Shown here one piece after another: positions 22,626-33,552 of a DNA stretch of 64,000 bases (its first letter is position 1; each line of letters begins with the position of its first letter). The notes beneath the pieces were generated by a model. The model saw nothing but the letters and a program-made list of their open reading frames with translations. It was not told where the DNA came from and made no database searches. Origin of the DNA: Bemisia tabaci (taxonomy: Eukaryota; Arthropoda; Insecta; Hemiptera; Aleyrodidae); contig NC_092800.1 in assembly GCF_918797505.1 (NCBI RefSeq), positions 23,761,577 to 23,825,576 of the forward strand, in the 5' to 3' direction. A program made the translations under genes and the position numbers.

Positions 22626-22847
22626 CGCTGACAGTTGAAGATATGCCAGATTGTTAAAAAGACGCAATTTTAAATCGTCTCTAGGCAAAATTTGTATAGT
22701 TAAACCTACTAAAGAGAGCAAATAAGGGTGGCTTGACTGTTTTTCCCTGACGTTAACTTTTGTCATTTTCTCCGACATTTCCAGGTTTTCCCTAAACTCC
22801 TTGCTTCTTCTTTGTTCATCGCTTTGTCTATCAATTTCAACTATCTG

Positions 22848-23354
22848 CACTGAAAAAAAATTCTCGGCGTCTTTACTAAGGTCCGTTGGCACCTTTACCA
22901 TCTCACTTTTTTTTACCAATTATTGGTAATTTTACCAAGACACACTATTAAGCTTACCTAAAAATCGGTATTTTTACTGTTTTTTCAGGTAAGAATACCA
23001 CTTTTATTGGTAATCAATTCCCGGTAACTTTGCCATTTTATCTCGGTAATTCTGCCACAGTCGATAAAAAATATTGGCGTTTTCACCAAGGTCCAGTAAA
23101 ATTACCGAGAAATCTCGGTAAAATTACCAATTCCATAAACGGTAATTTTACCAAGAAAAAACTGGGATCAAATAGAACCCTGAATTCTTGGTAGTTTTAC
23201 CCATTTCTTAGTCATGGGTGGCGGTAGCCACCTCCGGACAAAGTCTAAACTCGACAACACTGGAAAGCCTCAAAACGAAAAAGGTGGCAGCCAACCATAG
23301 ACACACGTAACTCCCTTATTCTGAATAAATACACCGAGATTTTTTTTTTCAGTG
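22848..23354. mobile_element. CACTG/poly(A)-ended foldback, inverted copy of the 3954 element
   Basis: It shares CGTCTTTACTAAGGTCCGTTG and the GGTAATTTTACC interior in the reverse order. Its right part has extra sequence (about 23210-23320) including GGTGGCGGTAGCCACC. Confidence 0.75.
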
Positions 23355-23455
23355 TTGCGTCTTCTTTGTTTATCGCTTTGTCTATCAATTTCAACAATCT
23401 GCTTTCAGTGGAGGGTAGGATGTCTATGAGAGTCAATTAGGGTGATGTTCCTTAC

Positions 23456-23689
23456 ACTTTGAGGTCCTCCTGCATGGCGGGAGGGGCGTTGGGGTCCCTC
23501 GGGGTGTCGGAGCGCTCGACGAAGACCTTGGTCCTGGTTTCAGCGTTGCCGACGTCATTGCTGGCCGTGCAGATGTAGTTGCCAGCGTCGCGCATCGTGA
23601 TCCCGGCGATCGAGAGGTGCACCTTCCCGTTCACGTCCAACGTCATCGAGTTGTACCGGCTCGGTCGCAGCCTCAGATCGTCCCGACGC
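23456..23689 (-). CDS. Exon: rest of Ig domain 6 and linker
   Basis: The acceptor TTCCAG precedes G CGT CGG and completes the split Trp codon. It encodes RLRPSRYN, KVHLSIAG and DAGNYICTASNDVG (F-strand Cys), then a linker ending MQEDLK. The donor AAAGT|GTAAGG (phase 2) was chosen over AAA|GTGTAA because only phase 2 matches the next exon. Confidence 0.92.
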
Positions 23690-23797
23690 CTGGAATAGCA
23701 ACAATACAATTAATATAAAATAAAGCAATTAGCAACAGCAACCTAGGATACCGAAAAAAGTTAAAATAACGCAAAAGGGTAGGAAATAAGGGTAAAA

Positions 23798-25111
23798 GAG
23801 CGACGCCAAGAATGGCACAATTTGGGCCAGAAAGGATTTTTCTGAAACCGGGCCCAAACGATACTTTATGATACCCTAAAACTCTGGTAAAAATTTTAGC
23901 TTGAGTATACGCACCGTTTTTGAGAAATGGGGGGGCAAAGTCGCCAAATCGCCATCTATCTGGACAGCATTTTTACAGCAAAAAGACGGGAAAAATGGAC
24001 GAACAAGTTACACCATTGATGGGTTTGGGCTGTAAATGTTCTTATTGAGCCCCCATGCATGTGATTGTCTTCAGTTTCAAAAATTTTGGACGTACAGTGG
24101 TCTAAAATGGGGAGAAATCGTGGACAGATAAGGATTCTTTGTCAAACTTTTTAAAAATGGAAGTAAAATTGTTGGTCTCCTGCAGAGATCATGGGGAACA
24201 ATGTTCTTATCGGTCTTCAATGCATTCAATTGGGTTCAGTTTATCAAATTTTCATCGCGCAATGGTCCAAAATGGGAAATTAGTGGACAAATTAAGATCT
24301 TCTGCCTAACTTTTTAAAAATGATGTACGACTATTGGTTCCCGGTAGACTTTAGATCCCAGAAAAATTTTTTAAATTCTTTTTTGACTATTTAAATCTTT
24401 CTTAAATTTTTTATCTCCATTTTTCTTTCTTTTTTTTTAATTTCTGAAATTTTGCATATTTTAATGAAATAATGCTACAAAGTCTATTCTACAACAACGT
24501 TCTATAAACAATACGGTCTGACATATATAAATAATTTAAAAAAATAAAAATATGAATTTTTCCGGGATTTAAACTCTGGGGACCAACAGTTTGACAGAGG
24601 ATCTTAATTTGTCCACTAATTCCCCCATTTTTGACCACTGTGCGATGTACATTTGTGAAGCTGAACACATTTTCATGCATTGAGGATCAATAAGAACATT
24701 GTTAGCCATGAAAACTGCAGCGACCGACAATTTTACTTCCATTTCTAAAAATTTGACAAAGAATCCTGATTTGTCGACGATTTCTCCCCATTTTGGACCA
24801 CTGTGCGACCAAAATTTTTGAAACTGAACACAGTTAAATGCTTGGGGGCCCAATGAGAACATTTACAGCCGAAACCCATCAAAGATTTGACTTTTCGTCC
24901 ATTTTCCCCGTCTTTTTGCTGTAGAAATGCTGTCCAGAATGATGGCGATTTGGCAACTTTGCCCCCTCATTTCTCAAAAACCGGGCGTATACTCAAGCTA
25001 AAATTTTTACCAGAGTCTTAGGGTATCATAAGGTATCGTTTGGGCCAGGTTTCAGAAAAATCCCTGCTGGCCCAAATTGTGCCAAAAAAACGGTCGTTTT
25101 TGGCGTCGCTC
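23798..25111. mobile_element. 1.3-kb foldback (arms ~600 bp)
   Basis: GAGCGACGCCAAGAA at the left pairs with TTTTGGCGTCGCTC at the right. Matching continues through GCACAATTTGGGCC, TATGATACCCTAA, TTTTAGCTTGAGTATACGC and ATTTCTCCCCATTTTGG. The arms have drifted by scattered substitutions. It lies in the intron between the Ig 6 exon halves. Confidence 0.88.
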
Positions 25112-25314
25112 TTTCATAATTTATGCAGTCAAAACTTTTTAGCTGTTTAACCAAGACAGATACCCTAGTAAAAGTGAGTCAGCCTGACGTCAGGCTGTGT
25201 TTCATAAACTACCCTGAGTCTGGCTGATTCAGGCTGACATCAGTCTGCCATCAGCCTGAATCAGTCTGAATCACAACACCAAACACAGTGCCAAACACAG
25301 TGCGGTTGGCGTCA

Positions 25315-25520
25315 AACGTATATTAGTGCCTGCAAGACTGTAGGAATACTTTACGCATTGCGCTGAACAGTGAACAGTGCGGTCGGAGTACAGCCCATAT
25401 TAGCGCCTACAAGACTGCATGAATACTTCTTGCATTGCGCCAAACGCAGTGCAGTCGGCCAGTTGGCGTAAAACGCATATGAAATGGACGCCTACATGAC
25501 TGTATGAATGCTGTAGGACT
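25315..25520. repeat. Diverged ~95-bp tandem units
   Basis: GCCTACAAGACTGCATGAATAC, GCATTGCGCCAAACGCAGTG and AACGCATAT recur, as in the 819-bp hAT-type element at 9178. Directly before it, 25185-25275 has GTCAGCCTGA-type short repeats. Confidence 0.7.
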
Positions 25521-26394
25521 GTGTTTCATCATTCTTGATTTTCTGTTCCAGTTTTTACCGTCATTAAAGGGAAAATATGTATTCTCACTGTAACGATTCA
25601 GAAACTCGGATAGTATTTAATTTTTCTTTGTTACATCAAAAGAAAATAGAACGAACTAAGATATCGCGTCGAAATCGTCGATACTTTTATTTGAGATCAC
25701 TAAGGTACTTTTCGGAAAAAACTTTCTGTAACTTATAAAACATAAAAGAGGTGCATAACGTTGCAATCATACATAAATATACGCTATATTACGTATGCAC
25801 CCGTCGAATTTGAATCCATTCATCTCTAAAAAAAACTTGATATTTGAACATGGTTGTTCCATGATTTTTTACGTGTAATCTTTTTCAGTGGTTGGCGGCC
25901 GCGTATAGTGGCCACAGGCCCCTAGTACACTTTTAAAATGTCCATCGATAATTCTCAAAAATACTTAAGCGTCAAGAAATATATAATTGCGTTTTCACAG
26001 GCTCGGAATTGCTTAGGCATCGATGCATCTTCGTCCTAAAGCACGAGGAAATCATTTTTGAAGGCTTAAAACAAGACTGGAAAGTCCGATTATTCTCGTA
26101 AAGACTCAAGGTGATAAATAAAACTTGCTTCTCTTGATTTGATCAGATTTGAATCTTTCACGCAGTCACCTCGAATTTGTCAGAGTGAGGGAGTAAGTAT
26201 GTTTTCTTTTAGGCCAGAAATAATTCCCTTTTTGCGAATTTAGTGAGTTTTTGCACTTATAAGTGATCATCAGTAATGTAGTCATCAAAAAGAAAGTTCT
26301 TTTTATGTGGGAAAGTGTAAATGAAAGTTTGCAAGCACGTTTACGGCTTGAAATAATACAACTTTGAGTTTAAATGGTAAAAATGCATTCTCAA

Positions 26395-27040
26395 GCTTCT
26401 GTGTGTTGCACTGTATCATTTTAAATTGAAGGCGTTTATTTTTCGTTATTCGTTCTGGTTCTACAAGAAAATTGCTCTTTATATGCTCTCAGGTGCAGGT
26501 CTCCTCATGTGACAGTACCCAATGTGGTCATTCGGGCAAGCAACTATTCGAGCTTCTGTGTGTTTCACAGTATCATTTCAAATTGAAGGCGATTGCTCTT
26601 CGTTATCCATTCTGGTTCTACGAGAAAATTGCTTTTCACATGCCCTCAGGTCTCCTGATGCGACAGCACTCAATGTGGATATTCAGGCAAGCAACTATTC
26701 AAGCTTCTGTGTATTGCACAGTATCATTTCAAATTGAAGGCGATTTTTCTTCGTTATCCGTAACCATACATAAAATTGCTCTTCATAGGCCTTCGGGTCT
26801 TCTTGTGCGACAGTACTTAATGTGATTATTCAAGCAAGCAACTATTCGCGCTTCTGAGTGTTGCACGGTATCATTTCAAATTGAAGGCAAGTTTTCCTCA
26901 ATCCTCTTCATACGACAATACACAATATGATTATTTGGACAAGCAACTATTCGAGCTTCTGTGTGTTGCACAGTATCATTTCAAATTGAAGGCGCTTGTC
27001 CTTCATTAACCATTTTGCAGTCTAGATAAAATTGCTCTTT
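26395..27040. repeat. Tandem array of ~150-bp units (five copies)
   Basis: Units at about 26400, 26559, 26708, 26857 and 26960 share TGTGTTGCACAGTATCATTT, CAAATTGAAGGCG and AAGCAACTATTCGAGCTTCT. Spacings are near 159, 149, 149 and 103 bp. Short open frames here are by-products. Confidence 0.85.
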
Positions 27041-27380
27041 CTAAGCGCTTTCGAGAAAAACCAACTCAATCTCAGCCGATTTGAGTAAGAGCCCGGAGCA
27101 GCTCCATTCTGAGCATCTTGCGATCGCGTTTGAGTGAAGTTACAAATGTAACCTCACGTTACAAATCAGGCGGCTTATGCATCTCGGCTTCTCGAGCTGG
27201 GATCGGAATGATCGGATGAATGGAGCCGAAACTGATACATCTATCACTTTGCGAGTCGACTCGGACTTATCAAAGAGATCCTGGGTGATATGCAAATGAG
27301 ACACCCGCCACTGCCTTTTGTTCCCATGGATGCGGGGGCAGCGTGGGCTCCGGCTCCGAGATGGGTAAGCTCTAAGCGCC

Positions 27381-27616
27381 GCACAGTGGATCGAGTCAAT
27401 GAGAGAGGTCGGACATGAAATTTTTGACTAAAACTGCAAATTTTTGATGTTTATTTCGTCACATTTCAAAGTTTAAGGGGTGCTTTGAAAAGAAAATTTC
27501 ACGAGGAAACCAATGGAACCACTTTTAGAACCTCAAAGTTTTGTAAAAACGGAGCTACAAGCGTTTAAAGTTTCCAAATCATGTCCGACCTCCCCTTTTG
27601 ACTCGATCCACTGTGC
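27381..27616. mobile_element. MITE family H
   Basis: The inverted ends GCACAGTGGATCGAGTCAA and TTGACTCGATCCACTGTGC enclose a 236-bp element also containing GTCGGACATGAAATTTTTGAC. Confidence 0.85.
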
Positions 27617-28162
27617 GCCGTGAACAGCACGCAAACCCCCGTTGCCAACGGTGAGTCTTCCATTATTCAATTCGGGACTAGAGTACCGGGAGAAAAACAA
27701 TGGGGAAAACGGGGAACAAGGCTAAAATGCAACACTAAGAAAACCCGAGACGTTTCGGCTTAAAATTCGGTCATTTTCAGTCGGAAAGTAAATTAAAAAT
27801 TAAAAAAATATTCGGGTTTCGGTTTTTTCATTTTCTTGTTGCTTTTTTGTTTTTGTTTTTGTTTTATTTTGTTTGTTTGTTTCTTCTGATTTTTTCTGGT
27901 TTTTTTTTGTTAGTTGCTTTCTTTTGTTTTTTCCATTTTCTTTTGGTTTTTTGTGTTTTTTGTTTGTTTCCTTCGATATTTTTTTAATTTTTAATTTATT
28001 TTCCGGCTGAAAATGACTCAGTATTAAGTCGAAACGCCTCTGTTTTTTTTAATGCTGTATTTTAGCCTTGTAGCCGTTTCCCCTTGTTTTGTTCCTGTCC
28101 CCATTGTCTCGGGCTGCAATTCTCTCACGAGTTGATTTAAAAAAAAAGTAAAATTTTCATAT

Positions 28163-28454
28163 GCACTGAATAACTAGGGTAGCGAGAAAGTGAAAACTCC
28201 GGCCTTGGAAGCCGTAGTTACGGGTTATATGGACATACCGTCCTTTTTCCGGGCGTAACACACGGAGCAATTGAAAATACGGCTCCAGCAACCGTAACTA
28301 TCGGTATGTCTGTATAGCCCGTAACTGTCGGTATGTCTATATAGCCCGTAACTTTCGGTGTGTCTATATAGCCTGTAACTTTCAGTATGTCTATTGTCTA
28401 TATAGCCCATAACTTTCGGTATGTCTATATAGACCGTATTTTTTTTTTCAGTGT
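28163..28454. mobile_element. CACTG-ended element with TATGTCTATATAGCCCGTAAC tandem units
   Basis: It begins GCACTGAATAAC and ends T(10)CAGTG. The interior holds about five ~34-bp units of GGTATGTCTATATAGCCCGT, one inverted. Confidence 0.75.
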
Positions 28455-28924
28455 GGAAACGTGTGCATCATTTTGATTTAGTGCTTTTTTGTCTAGCGTT
28501 CTTGGGTAACTGCTGAACTCGTTTTGAAATCTGCTGAAAGCGGCAACGAACCGCGTTGAGTGGCGTGCGCGCCCGATTTCTTGACAGGAACGACCGCCCA
28601 TTCTCGAGCTCGGGCGCACATCTGTGATCTGCGATGTGGTCGAACAGCCTAATTTGAAGCGTGGCTAAATAGATCTGCATCGCGGTCATCTACGAGATCT
28701 CAAAGATCCGTGGCGCCACCACTACCACCGCTCCTTCATGTGGGATGTACCACCTCGGACTCCTCGCTTATTCACCGACGAAATCTACGCTATCGAGGGC
28801 CTAAATAGTTTACTGAAGTGTAGGCCCCCTGGCCGCTACGCGGCCCAACCATGGGACCTTGTAAGTTTTTACATCCCAGAAACCGTCAGTGCGGGAGAGT
28901 ATTGCCATCTCTGTGCCGCTCTCT

Positions 28925-29253
28925 GATTGGTTCATCAGTTTTAGGCTATCATGGAGCTGCAAAGTTGGCCCAATGTAAACAAACCCGACCCAGAGGAACA
29001 CGTATTTGTCGGCTGAGAAATGAATGATAATCACATTCAAAGATTAATTTTCGGCAAAAATATCCATCAACGTTCGATCCGAACTCAATCATGAAGTTGA
29101 TTATAAAAAAATTCTATTGCACATCCAAAATCACGTCTATAACTTTGTAGATGTCGCCATCTTGTTTGTTTACATTGGGCCAAACTAGGAGCGGAGGAGC
29201 TGAGGTTTATTCACATTGGGCCAACTTTGAGGCTTTATGATAGCCGTCCAATC
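28925..29253. mobile_element. Foldback around a TTGGCCCAATGTAAACAAAC core
   Basis: GATTGGTTCATCAG..GGCTATCAT and AAGTTGGCCCAATGTAAACA on the left pair with TGTTTACATTGGGCCA, TTGGGCCAACTTTG and ATGATAGCCGTCCAATC on the right. Pairing extends outward (ATTGCCATCTC / GAGATGGCAAT), so the full foldback may reach 28870-29330. Confidence 0.8.
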
Positions 29254-29464
29254 AAGAAGCGGCACGCTTTTTCTATAGTGAAAGGATTGAGATGGCAATG
29301 CTTTACAGTATACAGATTCTCTGGGAAACCTTCCAGAGTTGAGAAAACACGACTTCCAGGGGAAATGATGCACTTGATTTCCCGACTTTGTTCCCCCTGA
29401 AATGTCTCCTATTTAAAATTTCCGCCCAGGTGTTTTTAGAATGTAATGCAGATCATGGCTAACT

Positions 29465-30013
29465 TTCGAGGATTTTCAGATACATACATAAGAGTCGCTC
29501 TCACAGCGCTCTCTGACGCTCTGCGACGCCTAACCACCACAAAGCTCGGTCTTCCCACAGGTCATCAGGAAGTTGGCACTCCCTCATCTCACTCAACACC
29601 CCCTGTCGCCAACCTTTCACTGGGCGTCCCCTACGTCTCCTCCCAGGAGGAACCCAATCAAGCATCTTTTTTGGCAGCCTCTCTTACGTCATCCTATTGA
29701 CATGACCGTACCAGACATGCTGTTTGGTCATGACGTCGAACACGATGTCATTTTCGACTTCCATTATCTGACGCACTCTATCATTACGGACCCTATCTCT
29801 CCTAGAAATTCCCGCTGACCTCCAGAAATCTATCTCCGTTGCTCTTAGCATATCCTGTGTCTGATTCTTCAGCTGCCAAACTTCACATCCGTACGTTACT
29901 ATACTCTTGACTATAGCGTTGTAAATTTTCCTCTCGTTCTCTTTGGAAATCCGCGGATCCCAGAGGATTTTCAGATACTCTTGGAGGTTTTGCCCCCTCC
30001 CGTAATTTGTAAC
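29465..30013 (-). pseudogene. LINE 3' end: reverse transcriptase C-terminal and tail
   Basis: The minus frame 30020-29684 encodes KIYNAIVKSIVTYGCEVWQL and KQHVWYGHVNRM, the C-terminal part of a non-LTR retrotransposon RT. The sequence below continues, frame-shifted, with PPGRRRRGRP and LPDDLWEDRALWWLG to a stop. It is 5'-truncated and in the same orientation as the host gene. The clade (RTE- or jockey-like) is unsure. Confidence 0.8.
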
Positions 30014-30025
30014 AAATAAACTCAC

Positions 30026-30293
30026 CAGGATATTCCGACGGTTGGGTAGGCCTCGACTTGGGCGTCGAGGCGTAGGGTGCCGCCTTCCTTGACGGTGACC
30101 GTTGGCTCGAGGGTGTGCGTGAACTTGGGGATGACGTAGGCCTTGAGCCCTTTGTCCACGATGAGGTTGCAGTGGCAGGAGACGGAACCGTGCTCGTTGT
30201 AGACCCTCGCCGAGTACTTCCCTCCGTCCTCCACCGTCGCGCTCCCGATCTCCAAAGTGAAGAACTGCTCGCCGCTGAAGAACGCGTACTTTT
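30026..30293 (-). CDS. Exon: rest of Ig domain 5 and start of Ig domain 6
   Basis: The acceptor GTACAG precedes AA AAG TAC in phase 1. It completes Ig 5 with DGGKYSARVYNEHGS, where the F-strand Cys is Ala. Ig 6 starts PKFTHTLEPTV and has a B strand LRLDAQV without Cys. The exon breaks inside the C-strand Trp codon (TG|G) at the donor CTG|GTGAGT, phase 2. The LINE remnant in the following intron begins only about 10-15 bases past this donor. Confidence 0.93.
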
Positions 30294-32018
30294 CTGTACA
30301 GGGAAGAAACAGGAAGATTTTAGTGATGCTTCTGAATTTTGAAAACACTAGCTGGAAAAAGGGTTTCAGGTCAATTCGTCCGGTTTTTTGGTGTTAGTAT
30401 GACCAGTAGCTTTTTGGCCTAGATCACGGTGGTCCAACTACAGATCATGTCCAAAATTGTATTATTTCGTCCTAAAAATTTTTTTGTCCACACAAGTGCG
30501 AAGAATGTTTTTGGTCCATTTTGACTGCATGTAAAAAAATGTTTCAAAAAATGGATTCCGTTCGACGACGTATACTAAATTTTAGCATCGAAGGAGCTTC
30601 ATTTAACCGTGTGATATACATCGAATGAACACCTAGCAAATGATGCGATTGCCGTTCATTTTTAAAATCTATCAGGGAGTATGATGCTGCTTTGAATATG
30701 TTTTGTGAAAGCGCACCAGAAGCATTTAGAGATCTCTGTGTGTCCTCGATTGCAACTTAGATAAGACAAGCAGATTAAAAGCTGATGTACATATTTACAG
30801 TGCCGATGAAAAAAGTATACGTCATGCTCATATACATTTTTACAATATGTAGTCCAGAAGCTGACACATTGAACATGGACATGCATACACGTTGTGTATC
30901 AATAAGTACTGCAAGTACACACATTTTAAAAAATGAATAAATACATGGAAAAAAAATATGACTTGCATTTCTTTAAGAGAATAAAGCAGCAGGTAGCCAT
31001 GCAATATGTTTTTTGATTCATCTTCCGGGCCTTGTTTCATCAGATTGAATGAGGCACAATATGAGAGAAAACAAAGAATCAGAAATCGTTAGCACGATTG
31101 TGAAGGACTTACTGTGCTGATTTGTTAGCGTAAGAAGTTTCTTGGCACATAAAGTTGTCATTTTGTTTCTTTGGGGGGGGGGGGGGGGGGTGTCGTATAG
31201 TATCATTTTTTAGTTAATTGTTTCAGAGATAGCTTCTTTTTCTAAAAAATCGATACATTTATCCATTTTTCCGTTTCATGGAACGTACATACTATGTTGA
31301 GTTTTTATAGGGGCCGAATCTCAAGGTCTCCAATCAAGTATGGTAAACTTACCTCGTGAGGAGTGACCATGCAGTTTTCTCCTTCATCCTCGTTGGTATC
31401 AAATCCTGATTGTGGCCTCTGCACAAAATCACTCACCCCTAATCTATATTCTTGGATTTTCTCGCAGAGCATATTGAATCAACGGTCTCACAGGTTGAAA
31501 AGTTCTATTTAATTCCTTGCGTTTTCGAGGAATATTAATTTGATTAAATATTCTTCGTGACTCTTAGCGTATGGCATTGAAAGTCCCCGAATTTATAAGA
31601 GGTAGTAATAGAAGCACGACATTTCTGCCATAGTTCGCAAGACGCTACAGTCCTCATCTCGAAAAATTATTTGACAATTCGAAGCCACGAAATAGTTCAA
31701 GGCGATTAGATACAGAGCAATGACTCAATTTTGGCCAAACTCTGCCGTCATCTTTTAGAATAGGGCCCTCGACAATATTATCATGGTACAATGGATCTGC
31801 GCATGCATGCACGCATCATCACCTTGGTTTGTGGTGTATTGAGACTGTCTAAATAAAGGACCTAGGAATTCGTGGTTACTTTTATCTCGCGGAGTCGGCT
31901 GTGATTTCATGTTCTTAAGTATAGATCTGATGACACGAAGGAAATTACTTTGTACACACTGTGGCACGGGTTTTTATGTAGGCTATACTGGTCGGTTCAT
32001 GAATGGAGCTCTTGAATA

Positions 32019-32274
32019 CTGCCTTGCTAAGGCAAAACGACGTATGAACTTTAGTTAGTTGCCAAATTCCCTTCGATTAAATACGAATTTTCAAGAAAAC
32101 TTGTAAAAATTTTCCGCTCAGTTTTTCAGAGACCTTTCTTCGTAGTTAGATCTAAATTGCCTATAAATTGCAACAGAAAATATTTATAACTCTCCTTAAG
32201 AATATACATTTCATGCTTCGGAGGAAATTTGGCAACTCTCGATGTTCATACGGCGTTTTTCCTTAGCACGACAG
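32019..32274. mobile_element. MITE family B, diverged
   Basis: The ends are CTGCCTTGCTAAGG and CCTTAGCACGACAG, with family B interior. The flanks AATA and CATA are a weak 4-bp duplication. Confidence 0.8.
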
Positions 32275-32655
32275 CATACGTGAGGAATTTGCGAGTTGTT
32301 TGCAAATTGCGATTTCTTGAGTAAAATTTCGCGAGAAACACGATGGTGCCATGGTATCCTCTGAAATCAACTCCAAAGCCCAAAAAAAGCTCTCAAAGTT
32401 GGAGCCGTAATGGAGGGGATATCCTACGCTACCCCGAGAGTCTACTTCTATATCAAGACGAACTCTCTATACAAAGATAGGGAGCAAATACATTAAAAGG
32501 GCTGCCGCTTTGTTTGGGGACTCCAAAACTGAAAACACAGCAACCCTTCTATTGTTCTTACTCCCTTTCTTTCCATAGTGAGTTTCTTTTGATATAGAGG
32601 TGAGCTCTCAGGGTAGCGTGGGATATCCCCTTCATTACGGCTATTAAACCAGTGG

Positions 32656-33552
32656 GAGTTGCCCGATTCCCTCCCGGAGTTGGGGGTTCCGATTCCCTCC
32701 CAGGATCGGCATGGCCCGATTCCCTCCCGACGACATAAATGAAGTGAAAAAATCAAAATAGGGAAATGACAACGTTGCTTACCTCTATGAGTGTGTGTCC
32801 GAAAAGCGATGTACAAAAAAATCCTTGGAGTGTAAAGGGTTCCTCGTCAACAAATAAAAATTAGTGAAATTTCAGATGAATGTGTTCGGCGAGTTTTTAT
32901 AAGAAACGCAAAATAGTAAATCACGCAGGGCTTTTTTGAATTTTTCCTTCGATGCGGGATTAACCGAATTTAATATGTCTATTTGTGTTTGCAGAAATAT
33001 TTGTTTTTTTTTTTTTTTTTACCTGAGACCTGACCGTGTTCTTGGTTTTTTCAGCGGAATTTATGAGGATTCGCGAGTCTATCATAACTCTGGTTAATAT
33101 TTCACAGAATATAACAATGTTGGGGTGGGTTTCGTAAAAAAAAGAATTAAATTTTGAATGGAAACTTTCACAAGCGTTCGTAGTTTTGCTGGGAGCTGCT
33201 GTTTTTTCGGCCCAAAGTGAGGGAGGAAATAATGAGTCCTCTGCAATATAGTATTCAATCAAGTAGTCACAAAATTTCGTCAATTTAGGGCAATCAGGCT
33301 TATTAGCCATGAAGATGTCAACAAAGCTATTTGCGACTAAATTTGGGTCCAGTAGTCCCATCTCACAATTCGAGCTCATATCGACGTTTACTGGTTCCAG
33401 CTGTAATCAGTGTTGGGCATCTGTCGGTCCTCAGTTGTCAAATCGTAAAATAAAGCGGGAGGGAATCGGGCTATCACTCCGGTTTTCCCAAAAATATTCG
33501 GGAGGGAATCGGGCTATAAAAATTGACCGCGGGAGGGAATCGGGATACGCCC
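32656..33552. mobile_element. MULE-type element with 10-bp target duplication
   Basis: AAACCAGTGG occurs at 32646-32655 and 33553-33562. The ends GAGTTGCCCGATTCCCTCCC and its inverted counterpart at the right carry repeated GGGAGGGAATCGGG motifs (three on each side). It contains a minus-strand transposase fragment. 9-11 bp duplications are usual for Mutator-like elements. Confidence 0.85.
32960..33379 (-). pseudogene. MULE transposase C-terminal fragment
   Basis: The 139-residue frame includes FCDYLIEYYIAEDSLFPPSLW and TTNACESFHSKFN, which match the C-terminal part of insect MULE-domain transposases as I remember them. No catalytic core is present. It is internal to the element at 32656-33552. 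Confidence 0.7.

Noticed and set aside
31173..31190. 18-base G run as a quadruplex element
   Set aside because: A single homopolymer in an intron, prone to sequencing error; nothing around it suggests function.
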